Shown here piece after piece: positions 26,429 through 36,265 of a DNA stretch of 64,000 nt. The position numbers and the translations under genes are program-made. Location: NCBI GenBank assembly GCA_016196755.1, contig JACPXC010000001.1:62001-126000 (forward strand), in the 5' to 3' direction. The DNA is from Elusimicrobiota bacterium (GTDB taxonomy: Bacteria > Elusimicrobiota > Elusimicrobia > UBA1565). Numbering within the stretch: position 1 is the first letter of the stretch; each line of letters begins with the position of its first letter. The notes beneath the pieces were generated by a model that was given only the letters and a program-made list of their open reading frames with translations, made no database searches and was not told where the DNA came from.

Positions 26429-29400
26429 ATGCGCCGACCCCTAGCCGCCACGCTGGCTGCCGTGCTCGCCGTCCTGGACCCGGCTTTGCACATCGGTCCC
26501 TATGCCGGCCGCCTTTTCGCCGAGGAGCCGACCCCGGCGTCCGCGGCCCCCGATCCCACCCGGCCGTCGATAGACGTCAACGAGGCCGTCGGTTTCCTCG
26601 AGACGAACAACGTGTTCCGGGGGCCCGACGACCCTCTGCGGACTTACGTGGTCGACGCCCGGACCGGCCAACTCTCGCCGATCGGCGAGGTCATCTACCT
26701 CTATCTCCGCAGCGAGACCCCCGACCGCATACGAGAAGTGGCCCCGGCCTTCGAGCAACTGCGCCAGTCCGGGCCGGCCACGCCGCGCATGCTCGACGCC
26801 GCCGGTCAGTCCCAGCAGGACCTGCAGACCCGCTTCGCCGACTTGCTCCAGGTCTTTAACGGCGGCTCTCCCGGGGGGGGCGGCGGCGGCCCGGGCAGCA
26901 GCCCGTTCGCCCAGAACGCCCTGCTCAGCGTTTCCTTCGACGGGGCCGCGCGGGCGCGCGGCGAGCCTGAGTACACCCAGATCGAGACCGACGATTCCTA
27001 CGTGTTCATGGACCGCGAAGGGGTGGCGGTGCGGATGGCCAAGAACTGGGCCTGCCGCCACCAGAGCTGGGATCCCAGCGCCGAGCCGTACCTCATGAAC
27101 CGCCAGCAGTTCACCACCTTCCAGACCGAGAAGGAGGCCTCCGGCGAATGGGAGCAGTGGGCCTGCGGCGAGCAGGGCGGCGTCACGATCTTCAGCCGCG
27201 ACATCCAGAAGTCCCAGAAGGCGATGAACGCCTCGGCGACCAAGCCTTCCTGCGCCCCGCGGGTGCCCGAGACCGGCCGCTACAACGTCGAGATGCTCGA
27301 GTACAGCGCCTGCCTGCTCTCCAAGGACGTGGAGCGCTCGCGCTACGGCTACAAGGTCGACCTCCTGGTCAAGCTGGCCACCATGTTGGGCGAGCATCCC
27401 AGCGAGGAGATGATCCTGCGCCAGACCGACCGCCTGCTGGCCGAGTACGAGGCCAAGGCCAAGAACACCAACATCAACCTCGACGACCAGCATTGCGGCC
27501 GCAAGGTGACCACGGCTTGGGACGCGGCCACCTGCAAGCTCAAGGAACGCGACGACTACGTCAAGAAGTCCGAGGAGTTCCTGATCGCCTATCAGCAGCG
27601 CATCAACGCCTACAAGACCCGAGAGGTCATCACCCAGGCCGAGATCCAGGGCCTGCAGGCCGACGAGGCGCTGGTCAAGAAGTTCCTGACCCTGGCCTAC
27701 CTCGAGGCCCAGCGCGGGCAGGCCTATACCCAGCTCGAGGGGATTAGCTGGGAGTCCTTCAAGAACGAGTCGGGGCAATGGATAACGCGCGCCGTCACCG
27801 ACTCCCCCGATTCCAAGGCCCTGCGCGAGGCGCTCGAGAAGCTCTACCCGGACCCGACGGCCAGGGCCAACTACCTGGCCCAGGGCGGCGAGATCGCGCG
27901 GCGGGTCGAGCGTCTGCTCCGGGCTTACGACCGGATCAAGGAGGAGCTGCTCCGGACCGACCACGCCGGCTCGATGGGGGTCGTCCAAGGCGCTCTATCG
28001 TCCACGCAGCGCGAGTTGGGCGAGGTCGGGCTCGACGCCCGCCTCTTCACCAGCGTCCCGATCATGACCCACCTCGGCAACGAGGAGAACTCCGGCTGGT
28101 CGCGCTCGACCTACTACGGCGTCGCGAAGGGCATCAACTGGATCAGCGGCCTGTGGGGCGGCGACGCGCTGGGAGGCTACATCCAGCAGCGCGACGACCT
28201 CGGGCGCTACGTCCCCGCTATGCATAACGTCGCCGCCCTCATCGGGAGCGGGGATTTCGCCGGGGCGCGCGAGGCGATGCTGAGCGTCGACCCCAACGCG
28301 CAGCGCACCCATTGGCAGGTCGAAGCGGGCTCCACCGGCGACGACCCCTCGCGGACCGAGCGCACGGAGACGATGTTCCGCAAGATCAACCAGACCGTCA
28401 CCAGCCTGATGTCGACCCACATGTGGGTCGACATCGGGCGCGACATCGTGGTCTCGAGCATCGTCCTGGCCGTCGCCGCCCCCGCGGCCGCGGCGGTACT
28501 CAGCGGCATCGCCAAGGCCGCCTACACGGTGGCCAACATCGCGGCTCAGGGCGGCAAGCTCGCCAAGACCGCGGCCTTCTTCGCCCGCATCGTGGGCGGG
28601 GTGGCCGAGCACGGCGCGATCCGCCTGAACTCGCTGACTCCCGCGGCCAACACCCTGCGCCAGAAGACCATGTGGGGTCGCGTCCTGGCCGCCACGGCGA
28701 TCCGCGGCATCAACGCCGGGGTCCGCCACGGCGTGTTCGCGTTGGGGATGTCGGGCGGGGTCTCCGGCGGGATCAACTGGGCCAGCCACGAGTTCAGCCC
28801 CAACTCGGGCTACACGAGCGGCGCCCACGCATTTTCGGAAGGCTACAAGTCGGGCGCTAAGTGGGGCGCCGCCAACGGCTGGGTCCTCTACTTCGGCTTG
28901 CCCTCGACGGCCTTCGAGGAGAGCTTCCTGACCAACGCGGCCAGCTCGCTGGCCAACCGAGGCGTGCTCGGCAACGGCGTCTCGCTGATCCAGCGCGGCT
29001 GGACCGCCTTGGGCGGCAAGAGCGCCGGCAACTGGGGCGACCGCTTCCTGGGCTGGATGATGAGCAAAGGCGGCACGGCCGGCACCGTCTTCGGCACCAC
29101 GGTGTCGATGGGTGACCAGTTCGCCAAGTACTACGTCTTCAACAAGGGCGTGGAGTCGATCGCCTACCACGCCTCGTACCAGTTCAACTCCGTCGACTCC
29201 GGCGACGTGGAGCGCCGCATCAAGCGCGCCCAGGCCGCCGGCATGCACGCCATGGAGATGCCCTACTGGGCCCTGATCCCGACCTTCTCGGCCAGGACCG
29301 CGCAGGCCGTCGAGCAGAGCCAGCACAGCCAGCAGGGGTTCGCCGAGTACAAGAAAGCGGGCGAGCTCGACCGCATCGCCAACGCCGCCGCCGACATCGC

Positions 29401-32400
29401 CGTGCTGCCGCTCAAGAACGCTCCCCAGCGCCCGTTCCTCACCCGGCTCTTCGAGTTCAACCTGATGGAGGCCACGGGCCAGAAGGGCGAGTTCAAGGTC
29501 ACCAAGGACATGAAGTACGACGCGATCCGCCTCGAGCTCGAGCGCTCGGTGACCAACAACGGCCGCCAGCCGGCCAACCCGTACGAGTACTACCGCATCA
29601 GCCAGATGGAGCGCGGGACGCACGACCGTCTGCACATCACCGAGGAGGTCCGCGACCAGGCCCAGGGGCTCTTCGAGACGGCGGTCCTCGAGAGCCCGGC
29701 CCTGGCGCGGCGCATCATGTCCGCCCAGCCGGGCTCGCGGCTCGACGGCTTCGGCCTGGTGCGTCTCGGCCACCAGGAGGAGGTGGCCCGGGTCCTCTTC
29801 ATCCAAAACCGCGGCGGCAAATCGGTGCCCGCCGCCGAACTGGCTCAGGCCAGGGCCATCCTCGAGCCCTACCTCAAGTCCGAGGAACACGTCACCGGCA
29901 AGGCCGCCGAGATGCTCACGGCCCTGTCGAAGAACACGAACCCCACGCCGGTCTACCAGAAGTTCGTCGACGGGATGCTCGAGCGCACCCAGACCTGGAA
30001 GGCGGAAGGGGGCACGAAGTACATGGACCTGGTCGCCGAGTTCCGCACCGGCGCGAAGAACTCGGCGATGGCGCCCCACGAGCTCAACGTCATCACGAAG
30101 ATGATGGACTTCCTCGAGGCCATCCAGACGCGCTTTACCACCTTCAACCAGGTCGGGACCGCCAGCGGCCGGGCCCAGCGCGCCCTGAGCGCGCTGTTGA
30201 CCGAGGCCAAGGGCGGGGGGGCCGCGAGTCCCTTGGTGGCCAAGACTATCGACGGGATGCTCTCGAAGCTCTCCTCCTGGCGCAACGAACATCCCAGCCT
30301 CGAGACCGCGGTGGGCAAGACCTACTACGAGATGGTCAACAAGATCAAACAGGAGGTCGAAGGCCTCAGAAAGAAGCTCAGCCCCGGCGACCATGGTCTT
30401 CTCGAGACGGCCGTCAAGGACCTGGAGGCCGCGCCTTCGCTCCTGCGCGACGCGAAGGGCGGGAGCCTGCCCGGCTGGCGCCCGGAGCAGTTCGAAGGCT
30501 TGATGCACTTCCTGCACTCGGTGGCCAAGGACGGGGCCAACACCTCGGAGGTCATCCGCACCTTCCTCCTCATGAAGACCGGCGGCGGCAAGACCCTGCT
30601 GGCTTACGAGGGCCTCCTGCCGGTGGCCGAGGCCGACTCCGGCCTGCACGGCGGCAAGAAGCTCAAGACCATCTTCCTGACCGTGCAGTCGAACCTGGAG
30701 TCCCAGGCCCGGCTCGAGTTCCGCTCGATGAAGAAGCTCCTGAGCGACCTGACGATCGACACCTGGGAGGGATTTAAGTCCAAGATCGCCCAGAACAAGC
30801 TCGAGAACAAGGGCGGGGCCGAGGACTACTGGATCCTGGGCGACGAGATGGACGGAGCGGCGCTCCAGCCCGCGCTGACCATCGGCGAGACCACGGCCGG
30901 CATCGGGCGCGAGAACTCGGGCTATCGCCTGCTCAAGAGCATCACCGAGCGCATGAAGGAGCTCCTCGACCGCGGGCCGGCCGAGGTGCGCAAGCTCATC
31001 TCCTCGGACGCCCGCCGCCAGCAGACCCTGGTCGACACGATGGCGCCGAGCGAGACCCAGGCCAAGCTCCGCGGCACCACCGAGGAGCTCGTCTCGCTCT
31101 CCGAGCGCATGACCCAACTGCAGAAGCGCGGCGACATGGCGGGCCTCGAGGGCCTGGCCAAGCGCGTCGAGAAGGTCCTCACGAACCAGCGCGAACTGCT
31201 CCGGGGGGCCGACCCGGCCGTGTCGACCGGCGTCCTCGAGGCCGGCTCGCGCATCTCCGAGACGGTGCGCAACCGCGGCGCGGTGGGCCGCTCGGACTGG
31301 AAGCAGGTCAAGGTCCGCTTCGCCGACATGCTGCGCGAGCAGGAGGCCGTCCTCGCCCAGACCGCGCCGCTAGGCGAGAAGCAGGCCGCGGCCCTGCGGC
31401 GCGTGGCCAAGGTCCAGCGCGAGGCCGGCAACGTCACCGAGGCGGCCAAGCTCGAGGCCCGCGCCAGCAAGATCATCGCCGAGACCGCCGAGGCGCGCGC
31501 CGGCATCGAGAGCAACGCCAGGGCCTTCAAGGACCTTCTGCGCGAGGGCAAGCCGGGCTGGGAGCAGGCCGCGCGCAAGCTGGTCTCCGAGCGCTCCTCC
31601 CTCGTCGAGCGCTCCGTGGTCAAGGAGAACCCGATCTACGAGGTCTTCCGCCGCATGCGCGAGGACATGTACCAGCTCGTGCACTCCAAGACCCGCGTCA
31701 CCCAGACCTCGGAACGCCTGGCCACGACCCCCGAGCGCACCGCTCAGACCCTGGAGGTTGCGGCCGACGTGTTCTCGATCCCGCGCCAGAAGCTCCTCAC
31801 CGAGGCCGCGGCGCTGCGGCAAGAGGCTCATGGCAAACCGCCGGCCGAGGCCCGGACCCTCCTCGAGCGGGCCGACAAGCTGACCGAACGGGCGAATTCG
31901 AAGGCCCCGGCCTACCAACTGGCCGAGAGCCTGCGCCGTGAGGCCGTCGGCAAGCCGCCCGCCGAGGCCCAGGCCCTCGTGCGCCGGGCGTCGGAGATCA
32001 TCACCCATGCCGACGCCCGGGCCGCCTCCCTGCGCGCCCAGGCCGCCGAGGCCCGCCAGCGGATCGGCCAGCCGCTCAACGCCGAGCAGCAGGCCGCCGT
32101 CGAGGCGCGCGCCCAGGCCCATGAGAAGCTGATGAGCGCCGAGCGGAAGGTGATCCTGATCAAGAGTGAGCTCCGGCTGGCGGGCTCAAAGCCCGCGGCC
32201 GAGCTCCACCAGGCTCTGAAGGCCGCCGAGTCCGAGGCGGCGCGCTGGCGCGCCGACTACAAGAAGGTCAACGACGTGGTCAACGCCTCCGAGGCCAGCC
32301 GCGCCCAGGCCGCCCAGTCCATCCTCACCGAGCTCAAGCTCGAGACCGCGCGAGCCGGCGAGGCCTGGGCCCAGCGCCTGCAGGGCCTCAAGGGCCTCGA

Positions 32401-34045
32401 GGCCGACGCTCTGCGCCGCGCCCTCTCCGGCCTCGAGCGCTCCTTCGAGAATCAGGCCAAGGCCCTGGAGTGGACGCCTCAGCGCGCGGTGGACGTCCTC
32501 CAGCGCCGGATCACCGGCGTCTCGGCCACCGAGTACGTCTCGCGGCTGGCCCTGCAGTACACCGGCCTGCAATGGGTGATGTCCAAGGTCCCCGGCCTCC
32601 GGTCCCTGGGCTGGTCTAAGTGGATGACGGCCCACGAGGTCGGCCTCACGCGGACCTACGCCCAGGAGCTCATGTGGGGGTTCATGTTCGACCCGTTCAT
32701 ACCCCCCCAGGTCCGCTGGAAGATGCTGTGGACGATGGGCTCCTCGCTCCTGTGGCCGCGCGGGATCACCGGCCGCGGCACGAGCTGGGTCCTGACCGAG
32801 CTCCTCAACCTCGCCACGGGCTACACCGACAACGCGGCCAACATCCGCGTCGACAACATCACCGGCAAGGTGAACGCCATCCACAACGGGCAGTGGTTCG
32901 AGTCGATGGACACCCCGACGCGGCGCTATTGGGAGCTCGAGTACAACACCGACCTGACCCTGCCCTACGAGCACAAGACCCAGGTCACCCTCAACGACTT
33001 CGTCCGCGACAACCTCAACGCCCGCTTCGTCGGCTTCTCCGGCACCGCCGGCCCGCGCTTCCGGGAGTACCTCGGCAACTACAAGGTCGAGATCGCCGGC
33101 GTGGGCTCGGCGTCGGTCAAGGATGTGCTGCTCAAGCTCCACGAGGGCCCCGGCGGGAAGCTCACCGAGATAGGCAACGCGGTGCGCGAGGCGCTGTCCC
33201 ACGACGCGGCGATGCTCGCGGCGGGAAAGCAGGCCGACGCCCTCGTGGTCCTCAGCCTCCCGGACACCCGCACGGTCAAGGCGGTCCGAAAGTACCTGCT
33301 CCGGATGAAGATCCTGACCCCGGACCAGATCTCGATGGTCTTCTCCGACGCCGAGCTCCTGCGCGTCAACCGGCCGGAGGCCAACGTCGCCCAGCAGATG
33401 AACCTCGGCGGGCTCAAGGATGGCAAGGTCAAGCTGCTTATCCTCGACACCCGGGTCGGCGGACGCGGCCTCGACCTCGACTTCAAGGGCTATCGCAACC
33501 CCCGTCCGGACCAGTTCGGCGGCTATTTCGACTTCAACATGCTGGTCATCGACCCGCAGTTCGCCAGCGAGGCCCACTTCCTGCAGGCTCAGGGCCGCAT
33601 CGACCTCGGCCGCGTGTACTCGAGCCTCGACCCGAGCCGCTCCTTCCACCCCGAGGCGGCGGTGCGCCGGTTCTCGATGGTCCTGGACCTGCAGACCGCG
33701 ATGCGCGACCCGGTGTTCATGCGGATGCTGCGCACGGAGCCGATCTTCCAGCAGCTGCGGGCCCACCCGCGGGTCGTCGAGATCGCCTTCTCCAACGGCC
33801 GCTTCACGCCGAGCTGGGCCGACATCAACGCCTTCGTCGCCGAGTCGCGCGCCAACGGGCGCGAGGGATTTGTCACCGAGCTTTACGAGGGGACCGTCCG
33901 CAAGTACCTCGCCGAGAAGCAGACCCAGATCGAGCTCGACCAGCTGCGCTCGTCGGGAGTCCTCCAGGACGCCGGGAGCTTCGACCCCTCGCTCTACGGC
34001 CTGCAGCCCGTCGTGCCGGGCACCCTCTACCCCGGCGGCTTCTGA
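26429..34045 (+). CDS. Giant (~2538 aa) envelope protein with C-terminal SecA/DEAD-like helicase-type motor
   Basis: Signal-like MRRPLAATLAAVLAVLDPALHIG..FAEE; internal hydrophobic segments; LMKTGGGKTLLAYEGLLP, WILGDEMDGAALQPALTIGE, FSGTAGPRF, LDTRVGGRGLDLDF, LQAQGRIDLGR. Confidence 0.7.
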   Translation: MRRPLAATLAAVLAVLDPALHIGPYAGRLFAEEPTPASAAPDPTRPSIDVNEAVGFLETNNVFRGPDDPLRTYVVDARTGQLSPIGEVIYLYLRSETPDRIREVAPAFEQLRQSGPATPRMLDAAGQSQQDLQTRFADLLQVFNGGSPGGGGGGPGSSPFAQNALLSVSFDGAARARGEPEYTQIETDDSYVFMDREGVAVRMAKNWACRHQSWDPSAEPYLMNRQQFTTFQTEKEASGEWEQWACGEQGGVTIFSRDIQKSQKAMNASATKPSCAPRVPETGRYNVEMLEYSACLLSKDVERSRYGYKVDLLVKLATMLGEHPSEEMILRQTDRLLAEYEAKAKNTNINLDDQHCGRKVTTAWDAATCKLKERDDYVKKSEEFLIAYQQRINAYKTREVITQAEIQGLQADEALVKKFLTLAYLEAQRGQAYTQLEGISWESFKNESGQWITRAVTDSPDSKALREALEKLYPDPTARANYLAQGGEIARRVERLLRAYDRIKEELLRTDHAGSMGVVQGALSSTQRELGEVGLDARLFTSVPIMTHLGNEENSGWSRSTYYGVAKGINWISGLWGGDALGGYIQQRDDLGRYVPAMHNVAALIGSGDFAGAREAMLSVDPNAQRTHWQVEAGSTGDDPSRTERTETMFRKINQTVTSLMSTHMWVDIGRDIVVSSIVLAVAAPAAAAVLSGIAKAAYTVANIAAQGGKLAKTAAFFARIVGGVAEHGAIRLNSLTPAANTLRQKTMWGRVLAATAIRGINAGVRHGVFALGMSGGVSGGINWASHEFSPNSGYTSGAHAFSEGYKSGAKWGAANGWVLYFGLPSTAFEESFLTNAASSLANRGVLGNGVSLIQRGWTALGGKSAGNWGDRFLGWMMSKGGTAGTVFGTTVSMGDQFAKYYVFNKGVESIAYHASYQFNSVDSGDVERRIKRAQAAGMHAMEMPYWALIPTFSARTAQAVEQSQHSQQGFAEYKKAGELDRIANAAADIAVLPLKNAPQRPFLTRLFEFNLMEATGQKGEFKVTKDMKYDAIRLELERSVTNNGRQPANPYEYYRISQMERGTHDRLHITEEVRDQAQGLFETAVLESPALARRIMSAQPGSRLDGFGLVRLGHQEEVARVLFIQNRGGKSVPAAELAQARAILEPYLKSEEHVTGKAAEMLTALSKNTNPTPVYQKFVDGMLERTQTWKAEGGTKYMDLVAEFRTGAKNSAMAPHELNVITKMMDFLEAIQTRFTTFNQVGTASGRAQRALSALLTEAKGGGAASPLVAKTIDGMLSKLSSWRNEHPSLETAVGKTYYEMVNKIKQEVEGLRKKLSPGDHGLLETAVKDLEAAPSLLRDAKGGSLPGWRPEQFEGLMHFLHSVAKDGANTSEVIRTFLLMKTGGGKTLLAYEGLLPVAEADSGLHGGKKLKTIFLTVQSNLESQARLEFRSMKKLLSDLTIDTWEGFKSKIAQNKLENKGGAEDYWILGDEMDGAALQPALTIGETTAGIGRENSGYRLLKSITERMKELLDRGPAEVRKLISSDARRQQTLVDTMAPSETQAKLRGTTEELVSLSERMTQLQKRGDMAGLEGLAKRVEKVLTNQRELLRGADPAVSTGVLEAGSRISETVRNRGAVGRSDWKQVKVRFADMLREQEAVLAQTAPLGEKQAAALRRVAKVQREAGNVTEAAKLEARASKIIAETAEARAGIESNARAFKDLLREGKPGWEQAARKLVSERSSLVERSVVKENPIYEVFRRMREDMYQLVHSKTRVTQTSERLATTPERTAQTLEVAADVFSIPRQKLLTEAAALRQEAHGKPPAEARTLLERADKLTERANSKAPAYQLAESLRREAVGKPPAEAQALVRRASEIITHADARAASLRAQAAEARQRIGQPLNAEQQAAVEARAQAHEKLMSAERKVILIKSELRLAGSKPAAELHQALKAAESEAARWRADYKKVNDVVNASEASRAQAAQSILTELKLETARAGEAWAQRLQGLKGLEADALRRALSGLERSFENQAKALEWTPQRAVDVLQRRITGVSATEYVSRLALQYTGLQWVMSKVPGLRSLGWSKWMTAHEVGLTRTYAQELMWGFMFDPFIPPQVRWKMLWTMGSSLLWPRGITGRGTSWVLTELLNLATGYTDNAANIRVDNITGKVNAIHNGQWFESMDTPTRRYWELEYNTDLTLPYEHKTQVTLNDFVRDNLNARFVGFSGTAGPRFREYLGNYKVEIAGVGSASVKDVLLKLHEGPGGKLTEIGNAVREALSHDAAMLAAGKQADALVVLSLPDTRTVKAVRKYLLRMKILTPDQISMVFSDAELLRVNRPEANVAQQMNLGGLKDGKVKLLILDTRVGGRGLDLDFKGYRNPRPDQFGGYFDFNMLVIDPQFASEAHFLQAQGRIDLGRVYSSLDPSRSFHPEAAVRRFSMVLDLQTAMRDPVFMRMLRTEPIFQQLRAHPRVVEIAFSNGRFTPSWADINAFVAESRANGREGFVTELYEGTVRKYLAEKQTQIELDQLRSSGVLQDAGSFDPSLYGLQPVVPGTLYPGGF

Positions 34046-34055
34046 TCGGTGTGAT

Positions 34056-34122
34056 CGGTGTCAGTTGTTGAATAGTTGAATTGTTGCTTCGCAACAATTC
34101 AACTATTCAACAACTGACACCG
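34056..34122. repeat. Perfect 32-bp inverted repeat with 3-nt loop between two convergent genes
   Basis: cggtgtcagttgttgaatagttgaattgttgc / ttc / gcaacaattcaactattcaacaactgacaccg. Confidence 0.95.
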
Positions 34123-34134
34123 ACTAGACACCGA

Positions 34135-35142
34135 CTAGGGGCGGGCTTCGTGGAGGCCGTCGGGCTGGTAGAGGATGATGCGGCTGCCGTCGTCCTCGAA
34201 GCGGAAGGGGATGCGCATGAGGTGCTTGAAGCGCTCCTTGATCTTCACGTGGGCCTCGGGCTTGGCGAAGAGCAGCATGAAGCCGCCGCCGCCGGCCCCG
34301 AGCAGTTTCCCGCCCAAAGCGCCCGCCGCCTTGGCCGCGTCGTAGATCTCGTCGATGGCCGGCGAGGAGATCTTCGAGCTCAGCGTGCGCTTGATGCGCC
34401 AGCTCTCGTCGAGCAGGGTCCCGAAGCTGGCCAAGTCCCCGCCGCCGGTCAGGATCGCGGTGGCCTCCCGCACCATGGCCTGCATGCGCTCGAGCTCGGA
34501 GCGGGTGTCGCCCATGCGCTCGAGCTGCTCCTTGACGATCACCGAGGCGATGCGCGAGAAGCCCGTGAAGTACAGCAGGAGGTGGCCGTGCAGGTCGTCG
34601 AGCCGGCCCTGGCTGACGGCGATCGGGACGACCTCTATCTTGCCGCTGGGCTGGAAGTCGATGCGGTTGAAGCCCCCGAAAGCCGCGCTGACCTGGTCTT
34701 GGCAGCCGACGTTCTCTCTTAGGACGTCCTGCTCGATGGTTATGGCCTCGCGCGCGAGCGCCATCTTCTCGGGCATCTGGTGCTTGAGGGTCCGCATGGC
34801 GTGCAGCAGCCCCACGACAAATGACGAGCTCGAGCCCAGGCCGGTGCGCGCGGGCAGGTCGCCGTCGTGGTGGATCTCGACGCCCTCCTCGATGGCGAGG
34901 TGCTTGAGGATCGCCCGCACCGCCGGATGCTCGATCTCCGCATTGGAGGCCACGGTCTCGACCTTCGAGTAGAGGATGCGGCTCTTGTGGCCGAAGAAGG
35001 GGGGGAGGTAGCGGCAGGTGATGTAGCAGTACTTGTTGATCGTGGTCGCCAGGACCGTGCCGCCGCGCTCGCGGTACCAGGAGGGATAGTCGGTGCCTCC
35101 GCCGAAGAAAGACATGCGGAACGGCGTCCGGGAGATGATCAT
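34135..35142 (-). CDS. GHMP-family sugar kinase (heptose-7-phosphate kinase-like)
   Basis: MIISRTPFRMSFFGGGTDYPSWYRERGGTVLATTINKY; ARTGLGSSSSFVVGLLHA; GGKLLGAGGGGFMLLFA. Confidence 0.85.
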   Translation of the reverse strand: MIISRTPFRMSFFGGGTDYPSWYRERGGTVLATTINKYCYITCRYLPPFFGHKSRILYSKVETVASNAEIEHPAVRAILKHLAIEEGVEIHHDGDLPARTGLGSSSSFVVGLLHAMRTLKHQMPEKMALAREAITIEQDVLRENVGCQDQVSAAFGGFNRIDFQPSGKIEVVPIAVSQGRLDDLHGHLLLYFTGFSRIASVIVKEQLERMGDTRSELERMQAMVREATAILTGGGDLASFGTLLDESWRIKRTLSSKISSPAIDEIYDAAKAAGALGGKLLGAGGGGFMLLFAKPEAHVKIKERFKHLMRIPFRFEDDGSRIILYQPDGLHEARP

Positions 35143-35218
35143 GAGCGTGCGTAGTATATATTAACGCCCGGTGGCGCGGCCCTGGGCGGAGTGTTATACT
35201 TGAGACGGCTCCCCCCCT

Positions 35219-36265
35219 ATGAATAATGTCAGTTTCGGCCTTAATTTATTGAAGGCCCGCCTCACCGGCAAGCGCGTGCCCTTCCAGCTCAACATGCACA
35301 TCACCGACGTGTGCAACCTGCGCTGCAAGTACTGCTACATCGACTTCGACCACGCCGTGCCGGACATGAGCCTCGAGACGATGAAGGACGTCATCTCCCA
35401 GGCCCGGGCCTGCGGCACGGAGCGCATCAGCCTGGAGGGGGGCGAGCCGCTGGTGCGCCGCGACATCGGCGAGCTCGTCGACCACATCGCCTCGGTCGGC
35501 ATCGACTGCAACATCAACACCAACGGCTATTACCTCCCGCGCAAGATAGGCGAGCTCAAGCGCGTAGGGACCATCTCGGTGAGCATGGACGGCCCGCGCG
35601 ACGTCCATGACGCCCTGCGCGGGCCGGGCAGCTACGACAAGGCCATCGCCGCCATCGAGGCCGCGCGCGGCGCGGGGATCAAGGTCCACGTCCTGAGCGT
35701 CCTGACCAAGGCCAACCGCCCCCATGTCCGCTTCATGGTCGACCTGGCCAAGACCATGGGTTTCATGTGGATCCCGACCTCGCTGTTCTTCATGGCCGGG
35801 GTCAAGATCGACCGCGAGGCGGCGGGCGCCTTCAAGATCGAGGACGAGGATTATAAGGCCCTGATGCGGGAGCTGATCCAGCTCAAGGCCGAGGGCGCCC
35901 CGATCGCCTGGTCGAACCGGACTCTCAAGTACGTCCGGGACTGGCCCACGACCTATTTCCAGAGCAATTTCTTCAATATGACCGAAGAGTACGTGATGAA
36001 GGAGTTCAAGCCGCTCCAGTGCCAGGCGTCGCGCCACTTCTGCGTGATGCAGACCAACGGCGACCTCTATTCCTGCGACCCCCTGCTCGGCTACGGGAAG
36101 GCGCAGAACGCCGTGGAGCTCGGCTTTAAGGAGGCCTTCGAGCGGACGAGCCAGAACGGCTGCATCGCCTGCAACTCGCTGGTCTGCAGCGAGTACCACT
36201 CCCTCTTCACCATGAACGTCCCGGTCATCATGAACCTGCTCACGCAGTACGCTAAGCGCGGCTGA
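35219..36265 (+). CDS. Radical SAM protein with C-terminal Cys-rich region
   Basis: CNLRCKYCYIDF CxxxCxxC motif; GGEPLVRRDI; C-terminal CQASRHFCVMQTNGDLYSCDP...GCIACNSLVC. Confidence 0.85.
   Translation: MNNVSFGLNLLKARLTGKRVPFQLNMHITDVCNLRCKYCYIDFDHAVPDMSLETMKDVISQARACGTERISLEGGEPLVRRDIGELVDHIASVGIDCNINTNGYYLPRKIGELKRVGTISVSMDGPRDVHDALRGPGSYDKAIAAIEAARGAGIKVHVLSVLTKANRPHVRFMVDLAKTMGFMWIPTSLFFMAGVKIDREAAGAFKIEDEDYKALMRELIQLKAEGAPIAWSNRTLKYVRDWPTTYFQSNFFNMTEEYVMKEFKPLQCQASRHFCVMQTNGDLYSCDPLLGYGKAQNAVELGFKEAFERTSQNGCIACNSLVCSEYHSLFTMNVPVIMNLLTQYAKRG

Noticed and set aside
27995-31117. 1040-aa minus-strand ORF
   Set aside because: Antisense of the SecA-like protein; low-complexity His/Gly/Leu/Arg-rich composition
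7402-34045. Type IV secretion/conjugation system
   Set aside because: Polytopic Ala/Gly-rich proteins and an ATPase-like motor invite the idea, but no VirB4, VirD4, relaxase or VirB9/10 motif was seen
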